The notes under the pieces are model-generated. The model searched no databases, had not been told where the DNA came from, and saw nothing but the letters and a program-made list of their open reading frames with translations. From Paenibacillus daejeonensis DSM 15491 (GTDB taxonomy: Bacteria; Bacillota; Bacilli; Paenibacillales; Paenibacillaceae), in NCBI RefSeq assembly GCF_000378385.1, contig NZ_KB899667.1:186001-250000 (forward strand): a DNA stretch of 64,000 nt, in the 5' to 3' direction. The position numbers and the translations under genes were made by a program. Shown piece by piece: positions 8,327-17,133 of the stretch (position 1 is its first letter; every line of letters begins with the position of its first letter).

Positions 8327-8356
8327 AAGGCCGTCTGAGCAAGGCGGCCTTTTTTT
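8327..8356 (+). terminator. Terminator-like hairpin in the yesM leader
   Basis: AAGGCCG pairs with CGGCCTT and is followed by T7 (8350-8356). It lies right after the predicted start of transcription (about 8318) and before the yesM gene, so it may attenuate the two-component operon rather than end another gene. Confidence 0.65.
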
Positions 8357-8394
8357 CTAACGACAGGACCTGGTCAAACGAAGGAGGCGCCCCG

Positions 8395-10158
8395 ATGGGC
8401 TTGAAATCCATACAGTTCCGACTCACCTTACTATTCTTGACCATTCTGATGCCCCTAACGGCTGTCGGTCTCTATGTGAATGCCCAAGCCGAGACGGCAC
8501 TGGAGAGCCAGGCCCGCCAACAGACGGCCTCCGCCTTAGCCTCCTCGATGACGTACATCGATCTGATTATGGAAAATCTTGATGAGGCGTCACTTCTGCT
8601 TAGCACGAACGAGAACGTCATCCAGGCCATGGACAGTGCAAGCGTGTCGATTTCGCCCGAATCGCTCTTTGATCTGCGCACCGTACAGCAGGATCTCAAT
8701 ACGATGAGCCGGGTATCCAGCAAGCTGGATGAAGCGATCGTGCTGCACGGCTCCAGCGGCTATGTGCTCTCTTCGGATCGCGGTTTTTACCGGACGGACG
8801 GGTACCAGCAGGAAATGTGGTACCGAATGGAGCATTCACGCCGGCAAGGTTCGAGCTATGTGTATCTTCCGAATTCGACCTCGCTCGGGATCACGGACGG
8901 TACGGGGATGTTCGAGAGGGAACGTCTTTATATGATTCGCCGTGTCGATTTTCTGAACCAGACGAGCCGCTCGGACTTTGTCCTGGTATCGATCAACAAG
9001 CGGCGGCTGCAGGACATTGTCGCGCCACTGTTGTCTTCTGAGCAGGCGAGCATTGCCTTGCGGTACAACGGGCAGACGGCAGTGGAGTTAGGAGAAGTCG
9101 TAGCGGATACGAAGCTTTTTCAAGTCGAGGTCACCGGCAAAATGGGCTGGACGCTCCAGTATGATCTGCCAGAGGCTGAGGTCTTGCGGAGCATTCAGCA
9201 CAATCGCACCTACACCTACCTGATCATTGTCCTCAGTATTCTCCTGGCTGTGTTGATCTCTTGGATTATCTACAATCGGATTGCCAAGCCGCTGACGAGC
9301 CTCACGCGGGCGATGAATCAGTTCAGCCTGGGCAACCTCAAGACCCGAATCCCCCATCGTCGCAGTGACGAGTTCGGGTACGTCATGGACAGCTTCAATC
9401 AGATGGCGGAGAAACAGCGAGTCCTGGTGGAGGAAGATTACGAGAAACAGCTCCGGCTCGCGAAGGCGGAGTTCCGTCTGCTGCAATCCCAGATCAATCC
9501 CCATTTTCTATACAATACGCTTGATAGCGTCTACTCCGTCGCCCTGGAGCATGAAGAGCGCGAGATTAGCGACATGGTTTACAATTTGGCGCTTTTTTTC
9601 CGGGTTAGTCTGGGCAAAGGGAAGGATCGCTTCACAGTTGAGGAGACGATGGCGCATCTGATGTATTATCTTCGTGTCCAGCAGCTCCGGCTGATGGATC
9701 GTTTCGAGGTGCAGATTGAGATGGCGGAAGAGACCCGGTCAATTCCTGTTCTGAAGCTGCTGCTGCAGCCGATTGTTGAGAATGCGGTCATTCACGGCTT
9801 GGAAAAGCGGCAAGCGGGGGGCGAGCTGCGCATTGCATCCTCCATCGTAGATGGCATGCTGCTCATTCAAGTGCAGGATACCGGCTTGGGCATGCCTGTC
9901 GAAGTGTGCCAAGAGCTGCAGTCCCGTCTGGCAGCCATTACGGTGGACCAGATGCGGCTCTTGCTGCAGGAGCGAGAGGAGTCTATCCCACCAACCCGCT
10001 TCTTCGGATTGACCAATGTGCAGTCGCGCTTGAAGCTGTATTATGGCGAGGCGGCGGGGCTGGAGCTAGAGAATCACCCGCAGCGCGGGCTGACTGTGAA
10101 CGTCTGGATTCCATTAGAGGAAGAGGGGGAGATGGAGCATGAATCTGTTGGTCGTTGA
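8395..10158 (+). CDS. YesM-type sensor histidine kinase, system 1
   Basis: 587 residues. N-terminal transmembrane segment (about 8-27), extracellular sensor domain (about 30-280), second transmembrane segment (about 282-303), HAMP linker (NRIAKPL onward), then the His_kinase domain with SQINPHFLYNTL (phospho-accepting H370) and an ATPase domain with N-box QPIVENAVIHG and G-box DTGLGM. This kinase class senses extracellular sugars or binding-protein complexes and phosphorylates a YesN regulator. Good AAGGAGG ribosome binding site. It overlaps the next gene by 20 bp. It is probably the sensor for the transporter at 12544-15892. Confidence 0.9.
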   Translation: MGLKSIQFRLTLLFLTILMPLTAVGLYVNAQAETALESQARQQTASALASSMTYIDLIMENLDEASLLLSTNENVIQAMDSASVSISPESLFDLRTVQQDLNTMSRVSSKLDEAIVLHGSSGYVLSSDRGFYRTDGYQQEMWYRMEHSRRQGSSYVYLPNSTSLGITDGTGMFERERLYMIRRVDFLNQTSRSDFVLVSINKRRLQDIVAPLLSSEQASIALRYNGQTAVELGEVVADTKLFQVEVTGKMGWTLQYDLPEAEVLRSIQHNRTYTYLIIVLSILLAVLISWIIYNRIAKPLTSLTRAMNQFSLGNLKTRIPHRRSDEFGYVMDSFNQMAEKQRVLVEEDYEKQLRLAKAEFRLLQSQINPHFLYNTLDSVYSVALEHEEREISDMVYNLALFFRVSLGKGKDRFTVEETMAHLMYYLRVQQLRLMDRFEVQIEMAEETRSIPVLKLLLQPIVENAVIHGLEKRQAGGELRIASSIVDGMLLIQVQDTGLGMPVEVCQELQSRLAAITVDQMRLLLQEREESIPPTRFFGLTNVQSRLKLYYGEAAGLELENHPQRGLTVNVWIPLEEEGEMEHESVGR

Positions 10159-11734
10159 AGACGAGATCCGGCTCAGAGAGCGAATTGTCGGCATGATTCC
10201 GTGGGAGGAGCATGAGATTGCGCTCACCGGCGCCGTCACGCACGGCGGGGAAGCGCTGGCCCTGATGCATCAATTCCCGGTGGATATTGTGTTAACAGAT
10301 ATCGAAATGCCGGAGATGTCGGGACTGGAGCTGGCCAGTGAAATCCACGCCCGCTACCCCCATGTCAAAATCATTATTTTGAGCGGCCATTCGGATTTTG
10401 AGTATGCCCAGCAGAGCATTCTTTACGGCGTCATCCAATATCTGATTAAACCGGCTAGCAACGAGGACATTCTGAAGAGCGTTCAGGCTGCAGCCAGCCA
10501 GCGGAATGAAGAACTGCGAGCCAAGCATAATTACGAAGCGTTGAAGTCCAAATGGGAAGCCCATTTGACGCAGCTGCAGGATGTATTTTTGAAAAATTGG
10601 GCCGAGGGGCGGTACAATGCCTGGGAAATCGAGACGAAGAGCCGGAATGTCCAACTGGAGCTGGCTGGAATCCTTTTTGTCCCCGTTGTGCTGGACATCG
10701 ATCCCATCCAGGAGGAGGATGCGCGCTACACGGCCAAGGATGCTTCCCTGCTTTATTTTTCCCTGCACAGTATCGCCCGCGAGTATACGGAAGCGCTGGA
10801 CTGTCGCACCTGGCAAAATGACGAGGGACCTACGGTCGCTCTTTTCCGCGTTCCCCCGGATGGCGTCGAGGAAGAGATCTATCACCGCATCAATCAGAGT
10901 GTCGTAGGGCTGCTCGACACAGTCAAGAGCTGTCTCAAAGTGACCGCGAGCGCAGGCATCGGCTCCATCGTCGCCCTGCCGGAAAGATTGCCGGACCATT
11001 ACCGCCAAGCCAAGCAGGCGCTTCTGCAGCGTACGGTGCTGGGCAATAATCTGGCGATTCCCTACCGGCAGGGACAGACGGCCGATCCGGCCTGGCGTTC
11101 GCTGGCCAAGCTCGAACAGAAGCTGGAGGCACAGCTGGAGGTGGGCGAGGAGCAGGAAGCGCTCGTTACCGTCGCGGCGCTCGTGGAGGCTGCCTTTGTG
11201 CCGCCTGTTACCGTGACCGGCATTCGCGAGGCACTCTTGCAGATTAGCGGATTGTTTGCGCGTCTGGCCCATCAGCGTGACTGGCTGCTGAGCGAGGTGG
11301 CAGGCGAGGATTTTGTCCTGTTCGAGAATATCGGCGCACTGAAGACGAGGGAGCAGATTCACGACTGGCTGCGCCGGATGACGATCCGGTGGTGCACCTA
11401 TGCCTCCGAACGCAGACGCTCCGGGACCCAGGTGACCGTCCAGGAAATGCTGCATCTCATTGATGCGCATCTGGGAGATGAGATCAGCCTCAACAAGGTT
11501 TCCTCCATGCTGTACATGAATGCCTCCTACCTGAGCCGGCTGTTCAAGGAAGAGCTGGGGATGACATTCAGCGATTACTTGATCCGCAGGCGGATGGAGC
11601 GGGCCAAGGAGCTGCTGAATCAGGGGCTCAAAGTCTACGAAGCCGCCGAGCAGGTCGGCTACCGGCATGTCAATTATTTCTCGAAGACCTTCCAAAAGTA
11701 CTGGGGCGTCAAACCAGGCGAGTATACCCAATAG
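10139..11734 (+). CDS. YesN-type response regulator (AraC HTH), system 1
   Basis: 531 residues. The receiver domain covers 1-120, with phospho-accepting D54 in LTDIEMP and the conserved IKPAS Lys. A long middle region (about 130-410) of unknown fold follows, then two AraC-type helix-turn-helix motifs (about 430-531: EISLNKVSSMLYMNASYLSRLFKEE and YRHVNYFSKTFQKYWG). It is translationally coupled to the kinase. Its likely targets are the 21-bp direct repeats at 8247-8273 and 12244-12270, that is, its own operon and the adjacent transporter. Confidence 0.9.
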   Translation: MNLLVVEDEIRLRERIVGMIPWEEHEIALTGAVTHGGEALALMHQFPVDIVLTDIEMPEMSGLELASEIHARYPHVKIIILSGHSDFEYAQQSILYGVIQYLIKPASNEDILKSVQAAASQRNEELRAKHNYEALKSKWEAHLTQLQDVFLKNWAEGRYNAWEIETKSRNVQLELAGILFVPVVLDIDPIQEEDARYTAKDASLLYFSLHSIAREYTEALDCRTWQNDEGPTVALFRVPPDGVEEEIYHRINQSVVGLLDTVKSCLKVTASAGIGSIVALPERLPDHYRQAKQALLQRTVLGNNLAIPYRQGQTADPAWRSLAKLEQKLEAQLEVGEEQEALVTVAALVEAAFVPPVTVTGIREALLQISGLFARLAHQRDWLLSEVAGEDFVLFENIGALKTREQIHDWLRRMTIRWCTYASERRRSGTQVTVQEMLHLIDAHLGDEISLNKVSSMLYMNASYLSRLFKEELGMTFSDYLIRRRMERAKELLNQGLKVYEAAEQVGYRHVNYFSKTFQKYWGVKPGEYTQ

Positions 11735-11791
11735 GCTTCTGCACCTTATCATCTCACCAACACGACTCCTGCTATTTCAACCTGTATCAGC

Positions 11792-11979
11792 TCTAACGGA
11801 CACCCAGGCCGCTATTTCGCTTTAAATCGCTAGTTCGAGAATGTAACGGCCATATAAGCACCTATTTGCTCTGTCGGAGCCTGTTTTAGCCTAATTACAC
11901 TGAAATAAGTGCACGGGTGGCCGTTAGGATGGGAAGCCGGGCAAAACAGCTCAAATAAGTGCGCTGGTGGCCGTTAGAA
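11792..11979. repeat. Repeat family A, four copies in inverted pairs
   Basis: Two copies on the minus strand (about 11792-11820 and 11841-11869) and two on the plus strand (11901-11929 and 11951-11979) share AAATAAGTGC followed by GGTGGCCGTTAG. Copies of the same strand are spaced about 50 bp. The inverted arrangement could fold into a cruciform or a long RNA hairpin. Confidence 0.75.
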
Positions 11980-11990
11980 TGCCGAGCCGC

Positions 11991-12140
11991 CGAAATACCT
12001 GCCCAAACGGCAGTTGGATAGTGCGTCGTGGCTGGTATGGTGCGTGCGGCGGGTATGGAGCGAAATACCTGCAAGATGGCAGCTGGATGAGCTCGGATGG
12101 GGCCTGAGCGCCGAAATACCTGCCAAACGGCAGTTAAATC
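11991..12140 (+). repeat. Repeat family B, three copies
   Basis: CGAAATACCTGC followed by a GGCAG palindrome arm and TTGGAT/TTAAAT occurs at 11991, 12061 and 12112. Each copy has an internal CTGCC/GGCAG stem. Intergenic, no coding potential. Confidence 0.75.
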
Positions 12141-12243
12141 CGCCCGCAGCCCGCAGTCAGGCCATGCGCCGTGCGCGTCTGCGGGCCGTTAGTTAACTGC
12201 TCCCCCCATGCGATCGCGCAACAAAAGCGGCATAACCGCTAAA

Positions 12244-12308
12244 GTCATCAGAGTTGCATGCGAAGTCATCGTACTGTTATTTTGGCTTATACATGAAAGC
12301 GCTATAGT
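12244..12308 (+). promoter_or_regulatory. System 1 operator and promoter of the transporter operon
   Basis: Direct repeat AAGTCATC at 12242-12249 and 12263-12270 (21-bp period) with the 14-mer shared with 8247-8260. The -10 TATAGT is at 12303-12308, 59 bp after the first GTCATC, as at the yesM promoter. A cre-like TGAAAGCGCTATAG (12294-12307) overlaps the -10, suggesting CcpA repression. Confidence 0.72.
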
Positions 12309-12368
12309 TATCTCAGAGACAGATATCAGGTTGATGAAGAATAGCCGGAGAGGCACGGAATCGAATCT

Positions 12369-12470
12369 GGAGAAGCGAAGCGTTCGCCTTTGTCCCCGGG
12401 TGTCTACCGCAGGTCGCACACTATCCAAGACACCTGGGGACAACAGCGATCGGAAGAACGATCCGTGACT
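12369..12470 (+). ncRNA. Putative structured RNA element, copy 1
   Basis: Conserved flanks CGTTCGCCTTTGT and ACAACAGCGATCG surround a 12-bp stem (12394-12405 with 12428-12439). A second small stem GATCG-gaagaa-CGATC follows. A second copy lies at 19298-19406; its stem differs by compensatory changes. Here it lies in the predicted 5' leader of the transporter operon. Confidence 0.55.
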
Positions 12471-12543
12471 GTAGGCTTTCTTTTTCATCAGCCTGGGATA
12501 CAGAGATAGAGAGTGGAGAGATTGAGGATAGGAGGGGAAGTGA

Positions 12544-13455
12544 ATGAAAAAGGGGTTGGGCATTAGACAATACACGCGTGCCTACGATTTGATCCTGATG
12601 TCGATCCCGGGACTGATTTTTCTGTTGGTGTTCAAGTATGCACCGATGTACGGGGTCATCATTGCCTTCAAGGATTATAACCTGGTCAAAGGTGTGTTCG
12701 GCAGTGCGTGGGTAGGCTTGGAGCATTTCTATAACCTGTTCGCCTTCAACGAGTTTCCGCGGGTCATCCGCAACACGCTGGTGATTAGTCTGATGAAGCT
12801 GGTGTTCGGCTTTCCGGCCCCGATCGTCTTGGCCTTGCTGCTGAATGAGATTCGCCACATGGTGTTCAAACGCACGATCCAGACGATCACGTACATTCCC
12901 CATTTCATCTCCTGGGTCGTGGTCGGCGGTATCTTCATGGATCTGCTGTCGCCCGGCTCGGGTATTGTCAACCGGATCATCGTCGCGCTGGGCGGCCAGC
13001 CGATCTTCTTCATGGGCGACGGCTGGTGGTTCCGCGGGGTACTGGTGTTCTCCGACGTCTGGAAGGAAGCGGGCTGGGGTGCCATCATCTACCTCGCAGC
13101 CATTCTGGGCATCAATAGCGAACTCTATCAGGCGGCTACCGTCGATGGGGCCAGCAAGTGGCGGCAAATCTGGCATGTGACGCTTCCCGGCATACGCGCA
13201 ACCATCATCGTTATCCTGCTGCTGCGGATCGGCAACCTGCTGGACGTCGGCATGGAGCAAGTCTTGATGATGTACAATCCGTCCGTGTACGAGATGGCCG
13301 ACATTATTGATACCTATGTTTATCGAATTGGACTTGGCGAGCTGCGATTCAGCTTCACGACGGCGGCCGGGCTGTTCAAATCCGTAGTCGGTTGCGTCTT
13401 GCTCATTCTCGCCAACGCGTTTGCCCGACGAATCGGGGAAGAGGGCATCTATTAA
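12544..13455 (+). CDS. LplB-type sugar ABC transporter permease, system 1
   Basis: 303 residues and about six transmembrane segments. The start MKKGLG...YDLILMSIPGLIFLLVFKYAPMYG and the EAA loop (ELYQAATVDGASKWRQIWHVTLPGI) mark it as an LplB/YtcO-type permease of the carbohydrate uptake 1 family. It pairs with the LplC-type permease that follows 37 bp downstream and with the 14390 binding protein. No ATPase is encoded nearby, so a shared MsmX-like ATPase is expected. Start ATG at 12544 with GGAGGGG upstream. Expression is probably induced by the YesM/YesN pair upstream. Confidence 0.9.
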   Translation: MKKGLGIRQYTRAYDLILMSIPGLIFLLVFKYAPMYGVIIAFKDYNLVKGVFGSAWVGLEHFYNLFAFNEFPRVIRNTLVISLMKLVFGFPAPIVLALLLNEIRHMVFKRTIQTITYIPHFISWVVVGGIFMDLLSPGSGIVNRIIVALGGQPIFFMGDGWWFRGVLVFSDVWKEAGWGAIIYLAAILGINSELYQAATVDGASKWRQIWHVTLPGIRATIIVILLLRIGNLLDVGMEQVLMMYNPSVYEMADIIDTYVYRIGLGELRFSFTTAAGLFKSVVGCVLLILANAFARRIGEEGIY

Positions 13456-13492
13456 TCATCCGTGAGAAACCACTTGGAAAGGAGGGCTTGCT

Positions 13493-14359
13493 ATGCAGGA
13501 GACGAAGGGGGAGCAATGGTTCCGCACCGTCAATGCCATGTTCTTGTCGCTGGTCAGTCTGAGCATGCTCTTGCCGTTCATCCATGTGCTGGCGAAGGCG
13601 CTCAGTCATGACCGTTATGTGCTCGCCAAGGAAGTGACGCTGTGGCCCAAGGGATTCCAGACCGGCGCGTTTGAATTCGTGCTGAACAACAAGCAGTTTC
13701 TGATTTCATTTGGCAACTCCATCTTCATTACCGTCGTCGGAACAGCCATCAGCATCCTGATCACCATGTTCACGGCGTATCCGTTATCCCGCAAGATCAT
13801 GCCGCACCGGCGTGCCATCATGTTTCTGTATGTGCTGACGATGTTTTTCAGCGGGGGTCTCATTCCGACCTATCTAGTGGTCAAGGGGCTGTCGCTCACC
13901 AATTCGCTATGGTCGCTCATTCTTCCGGTCGCGCTGGCGCCCTTCAACCTGATCCTGCTCAAAAACTTCTTCAGCAGCGTGCCCGATGATATGGAGGAAT
14001 CGGCCAAGATGGACGGTGCGTCGAATCTGCGCATTCTGTTCACCATCTATGCTCCATTATCGATGGCGGCAATCGCCACAATCTCCATGTTCTACGCCGT
14101 GGGCTACTGGAACAGCTTCTTCCAGGCCTTGATGTACATTACCGACCGCAATCTCATTCCGCTGCAGGTCTACCTCATGCAGATCATTACCGACCAGATG
14201 GGAATGGACCTGGCCAATGCGGAGTCGATGATGAATACGGCCGCAGAATCGGTAAGGGCGGCGACTATCATTGCGGCCGTGGTGCCCATCTTGCTTATCT
14301 ATCCGTTTGTGCAGAAGTATTTTGTCAAAGGTGTCATGCTGGGAGCCGTGAAGGGCTGA
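13493..14359 (+). CDS. LplC-type sugar ABC transporter permease, system 1
   Basis: 288 residues and six predicted transmembrane segments. The pattern of LplC/YtcP permeases is clear: FSGGLIPTYLVVKGL, the EAA loop with ESAKMDGASNLRILFTIYAPLS, and the C-terminal FVQKYFVKGVMLGAVKG. It forms the second half of the membrane channel with the preceding permease. AAAGGAGGG ribosome binding site. Middle gene of a three-gene operon; 30 bp separate it from the binding protein gene. Confidence 0.9.
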   Translation: MQETKGEQWFRTVNAMFLSLVSLSMLLPFIHVLAKALSHDRYVLAKEVTLWPKGFQTGAFEFVLNNKQFLISFGNSIFITVVGTAISILITMFTAYPLSRKIMPHRRAIMFLYVLTMFFSGGLIPTYLVVKGLSLTNSLWSLILPVALAPFNLILLKNFFSSVPDDMEESAKMDGASNLRILFTIYAPLSMAAIATISMFYAVGYWNSFFQALMYITDRNLIPLQVYLMQIITDQMGMDLANAESMMNTAAESVRAATIIAAVVPILLIYPFVQKYFVKGVMLGAVKG

Positions 14360-14389
14360 AGTGTTCTATACAAAGGGGAGGATACACAT

Positions 14390-15892
14390 ATGAAGAAAAC
14401 AGTACTGACAGGGATGGCCTTGCTACTCGTCCTGAGCGGATGCTCAGGGGGCAATGGCGGGGGCGGGCAAACCGGTGCTTCGGGAGCAGGCGGTGAGGGG
14501 GCAGGCAACGGAGCAAGCGGCGGGCCTACGACCATTCTGATGAATTACAATCCGGCAGCGGATCAATTCCCATCCGGCTCGGATCTGAATAACAATCACA
14601 TTCTGGATTGGCATAAAGAAAAATCAGGGCTGGATTTCACCATTGAGCTGCTGCCCAAGGATGAGCCCTCGCAGAAAATTGCCCTCATTCTGGCATCTGG
14701 CGATGTGCCGGATATGATGAAGATTGGCAGCAGGGCGGATTACTTCAAGCTAGCAGCGCAAGGGAATTTCTTGCCGCTCGACGAGTACCTGGACGATCTC
14801 CCGAATTACAAAAATACGGTGTCCGAGGAGCTGCTGAGCAGCGTGCAGGTGGACGGTGTGACCTATGCCTTGCCGTTCCGCAATACGGTCAAATTCACGA
14901 ACGGCATCTATGGTCGCACGGATTTGCTGAAGGAGCTGAACATGGAAGCCCCGGAAACGCTGGATGAGCTGTATGCGGTGCTGAGCGCCATCAAAGACAC
15001 ATTCGGCATGACGCCGTTCACCCTTGCAGCCTCGACGCCAGGTGAATTGGACGGCTCAGCAGCCCCGATTGCCGGTGCATTCGGTGTATCGACGATTACT
15101 GTCGAACGGGAGGGCAAGCTCGCTTTTTCCTGGACGGAGCCGGAATACAAAGCGTTCCTGACGTTTATGAACAAGCTGTACAACGAGGGCCTGATGGATC
15201 AGGAGTTCGCGCTGAACAAGGGTTCCAATATGAAAGAAAAACTGATCGGCGAGCAAGCGGCCTTCGCCACGATGGCGTGGTGGGACGCCAAGACGACCTA
15301 TGAGAATCTCTCCAGCAAGCGAGAGGGCGTAGAGATGCATTACCTGGGGCTGCCTGCCGGTCCGGAAGGCGAGCGCGGAATCATCGAGTCGAATCCGTTT
15401 GGTGGCTACCATGTGATCCCGCAGGGTGCGAAGAACCCGGAAGGCGCGATTCGTGTCATGGACTATTTTGCTACGGAGGAAGCGCTGTTCACCCAGGATT
15501 GGGGCGTTGAAGGCAGGGACCATGCGATGGAGAACGGGAAGCCGGTGTCGAGCGATGAACAGATGGCCCAGATTCCATGGCGCATTCTGTATCAACTGGC
15601 AGACACGCAGGAGAACTATGAAGCCCGGCTGGAGAGCAAAGGATTCACGCCGTATCATGACCAGCTTACGGGCTATGAGATGGTGCGTGAGGAAACCTTC
15701 TACGCTCCGCCTATCGATGAGTGGAGCAACAAATTCAATGAGCTCCAATCGTTCAAGGACGAGAATGCGGTGAAGTTCATCATGGGCACCCGCAGTCTGG
15801 ATGAGTTCGACCGCTTTGTCGAAGAATTCAACGCCCGTGGCGGGAAATCCGCGATCGATGCCATGAATGAATGGTATACGACCAAGGACTGA
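14390..15892 (+). CDS. Sugar ABC transporter substrate-binding lipoprotein, system 1
   Basis: 500 residues. The lipobox VLSGC gives a lipidated C18, followed by a Gly/Ser-rich linker (about 19-45). The body matches the large LplA-like extracellular solute-binding proteins (ASGDVPDMMKIG, LPFRNTVKF, GGYHVIPQGAKNPEGAIRVMDYF). It captures oligosaccharides outside the membrane and hands them to the two permeases. Long binding proteins of this class usually bind oligosaccharides; the ligand is unknown. Last gene of the operon, with a terminator at 15966-16003. Confidence 0.88.
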   Translation: MKKTVLTGMALLLVLSGCSGGNGGGGQTGASGAGGEGAGNGASGGPTTILMNYNPAADQFPSGSDLNNNHILDWHKEKSGLDFTIELLPKDEPSQKIALILASGDVPDMMKIGSRADYFKLAAQGNFLPLDEYLDDLPNYKNTVSEELLSSVQVDGVTYALPFRNTVKFTNGIYGRTDLLKELNMEAPETLDELYAVLSAIKDTFGMTPFTLAASTPGELDGSAAPIAGAFGVSTITVEREGKLAFSWTEPEYKAFLTFMNKLYNEGLMDQEFALNKGSNMKEKLIGEQAAFATMAWWDAKTTYENLSSKREGVEMHYLGLPAGPEGERGIIESNPFGGYHVIPQGAKNPEGAIRVMDYFATEEALFTQDWGVEGRDHAMENGKPVSSDEQMAQIPWRILYQLADTQENYEARLESKGFTPYHDQLTGYEMVREETFYAPPIDEWSNKFNELQSFKDENAVKFIMGTRSLDEFDRFVEEFNARGGKSAIDAMNEWYTTKD

Positions 15893-15965
15893 ACATTTGC
15901 ACTCTGATTGCCAAGCGGTTCGCTCTAATGAGCGCAAGCCCAGCCGTCCGTTGTAACCGCGTGGC

Positions 15966-16003
15966 CGACCTCCCTGGACGTTGTCCAGCGGAGGTCGATT
16001 TAT
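15966..16003 (+). terminator. Terminator of transporter operon 1
   Basis: CGACCTC and CTGGAC pair with GTCCAG and GAGGTCG around a short loop, followed by ATTTATT. Confidence 0.7.
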
Positions 16004-16042
16004 TAAGTGGCAGTTTCAAGAGCCCGCGTGTCATCCCAGCTC

Positions 16043-17116
16043 TCAGACAAGCCCAAACAGCTGGCGGGCGTTATCGCGGAACACTTTGCGTTTCTTCTCC
16101 GGGGAGAGGCGTGTCAAAATCCGGGTCGGATCATCGAAGTCCCAGTGCGGATAATCGCTGGAGAACAGCAGCATGTTCTCAGCGTCGAACATCTCGAACA
16201 TGGCGTCCAGATGCCGGGGCTGGTCAGGCTCTTCGATGGGCTGCGTGGTCAGGAAACAATGGTCCCGCACATATTCGCTTGGCATTCGTTTCAGCCAGGG
16301 GGTGGATGCGCGAAGCGCCTTGAAGTTTTTGTCGAGCCGCCACAGCAGCGGGGGCAGCCAGGCGACACCGCCTTCACAGAGCACGACGCGGAATCCGGGA
16401 TATTTCTCGAATACGCCTTCGCAGACGAAGCTGACCAGATGCGCCATGAAGGTCTGGGGCAGGCACGTATGCCATTGTAGATAGTTCGACACATAGCCGG
16501 CTGCCGTTGGCGGGTTGAAGATGCCGCCGCCCTCTGCGCCAGGGTGAATGACTAGCGGCAGTCCGTGGCGTTGACAGGCTTCGTAGATTGGATGGAAAAA
16601 CCGTTGACCGTAGGGCATCCGGGAGCCGCCGGTGACGCTGACGCCCACGATATCGGGATGAGGACCGACGCGGTCAATCTCGGCTGCGGCCTGGTACGGA
16701 TCCTGGGTGGCGACGCAGAGGTATCCCTTGAACCTGTCGCTGCGGGGCAGCCACTCGGCGATCTGGTAGTCATTGTAGGCCTTGCAGACGGCTGCAGCGT
16801 AATCCGCATCGGCGAAACCAGAGACTCCGATGATGGAATCCGAGCACAGCAGGGCATACTCGACCTGGAAGGGCAGGACATAATGCTCCAGCATATAAGC
16901 GGGGTCCGAGCCGACAGGCAGACCGCTCGGCGGGTCCGCATCCTTGCGCTTGTTGCCGATGGGCGAGGCGTACGGCAGGCCGGCGCCGGGCAAGCCGGCG
17001 CGGGCGGCCTGGCTGCGCCACGGCTCATCCAGGTAGGGGAGCAGGTCGGCACCGCTGCGGAGCTGCGGATGGACGTCGCAATCGATGATGGTGAGCTTCT
17101 CTTGTGCTTCTGTCAT
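16043..17116 (-). CDS. Amidohydrolase_2-family metal-dependent hydrolase/decarboxylase
   Basis: 357 residues. The N-terminal IDCDVHP (D14, H16) is the DxH metal site of PF04909 amidohydrolases; VIHPGAEGG, VLCEGGVAWL and SSDYPHWD supply the later metal and catalytic residues. Relatives include ACMSD and gamma-resorcylate decarboxylases as well as hydrolases, so the reaction may be a decarboxylation or ring hydrolysis. The start has AAGGAGG upstream. It follows the Rieske gene by 17 bp in the same operon. With a Rieske protein and an AraC regulator beside it, a role in breaking down an aromatic or cyclic compound is plausible but not shown. Confidence 0.82.
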   Translation of the reverse strand: MTEAQEKLTIIDCDVHPQLRSGADLLPYLDEPWRSQAARAGLPGAGLPYASPIGNKRKDADPPSGLPVGSDPAYMLEHYVLPFQVEYALLCSDSIIGVSGFADADYAAAVCKAYNDYQIAEWLPRSDRFKGYLCVATQDPYQAAAEIDRVGPHPDIVGVSVTGGSRMPYGQRFFHPIYEACQRHGLPLVIHPGAEGGGIFNPPTAAGYVSNYLQWHTCLPQTFMAHLVSFVCEGVFEKYPGFRVVLCEGGVAWLPPLLWRLDKNFKALRASTPWLKRMPSEYVRDHCFLTTQPIEEPDQPRHLDAMFEMFDAENMLLFSSDYPHWDFDDPTRILTRLSPEKKRKVFRDNARQLFGLV

Positions 17117-17133
17117 GCGTATGAACCTCCTTC

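Larger units (their letters stand above)
11735..12240. other. Gene-free region with repeats between sensor and transporter operons
   Basis: No coding frame with a ribosome binding site was found. The stretch is filled by two short repeat families (11792-11979 and 11991-12140, listed separately), mostly imperfect palindromes. No clear terminator follows the yesN stop. Confidence 0.6.

Noticed and set aside
10292-11752. A 486-codon open frame opposite the system 1 yesN gene
   Set aside because: Shadow of a well-supported response regulator gene; no ribosome binding site or recognisable domain.
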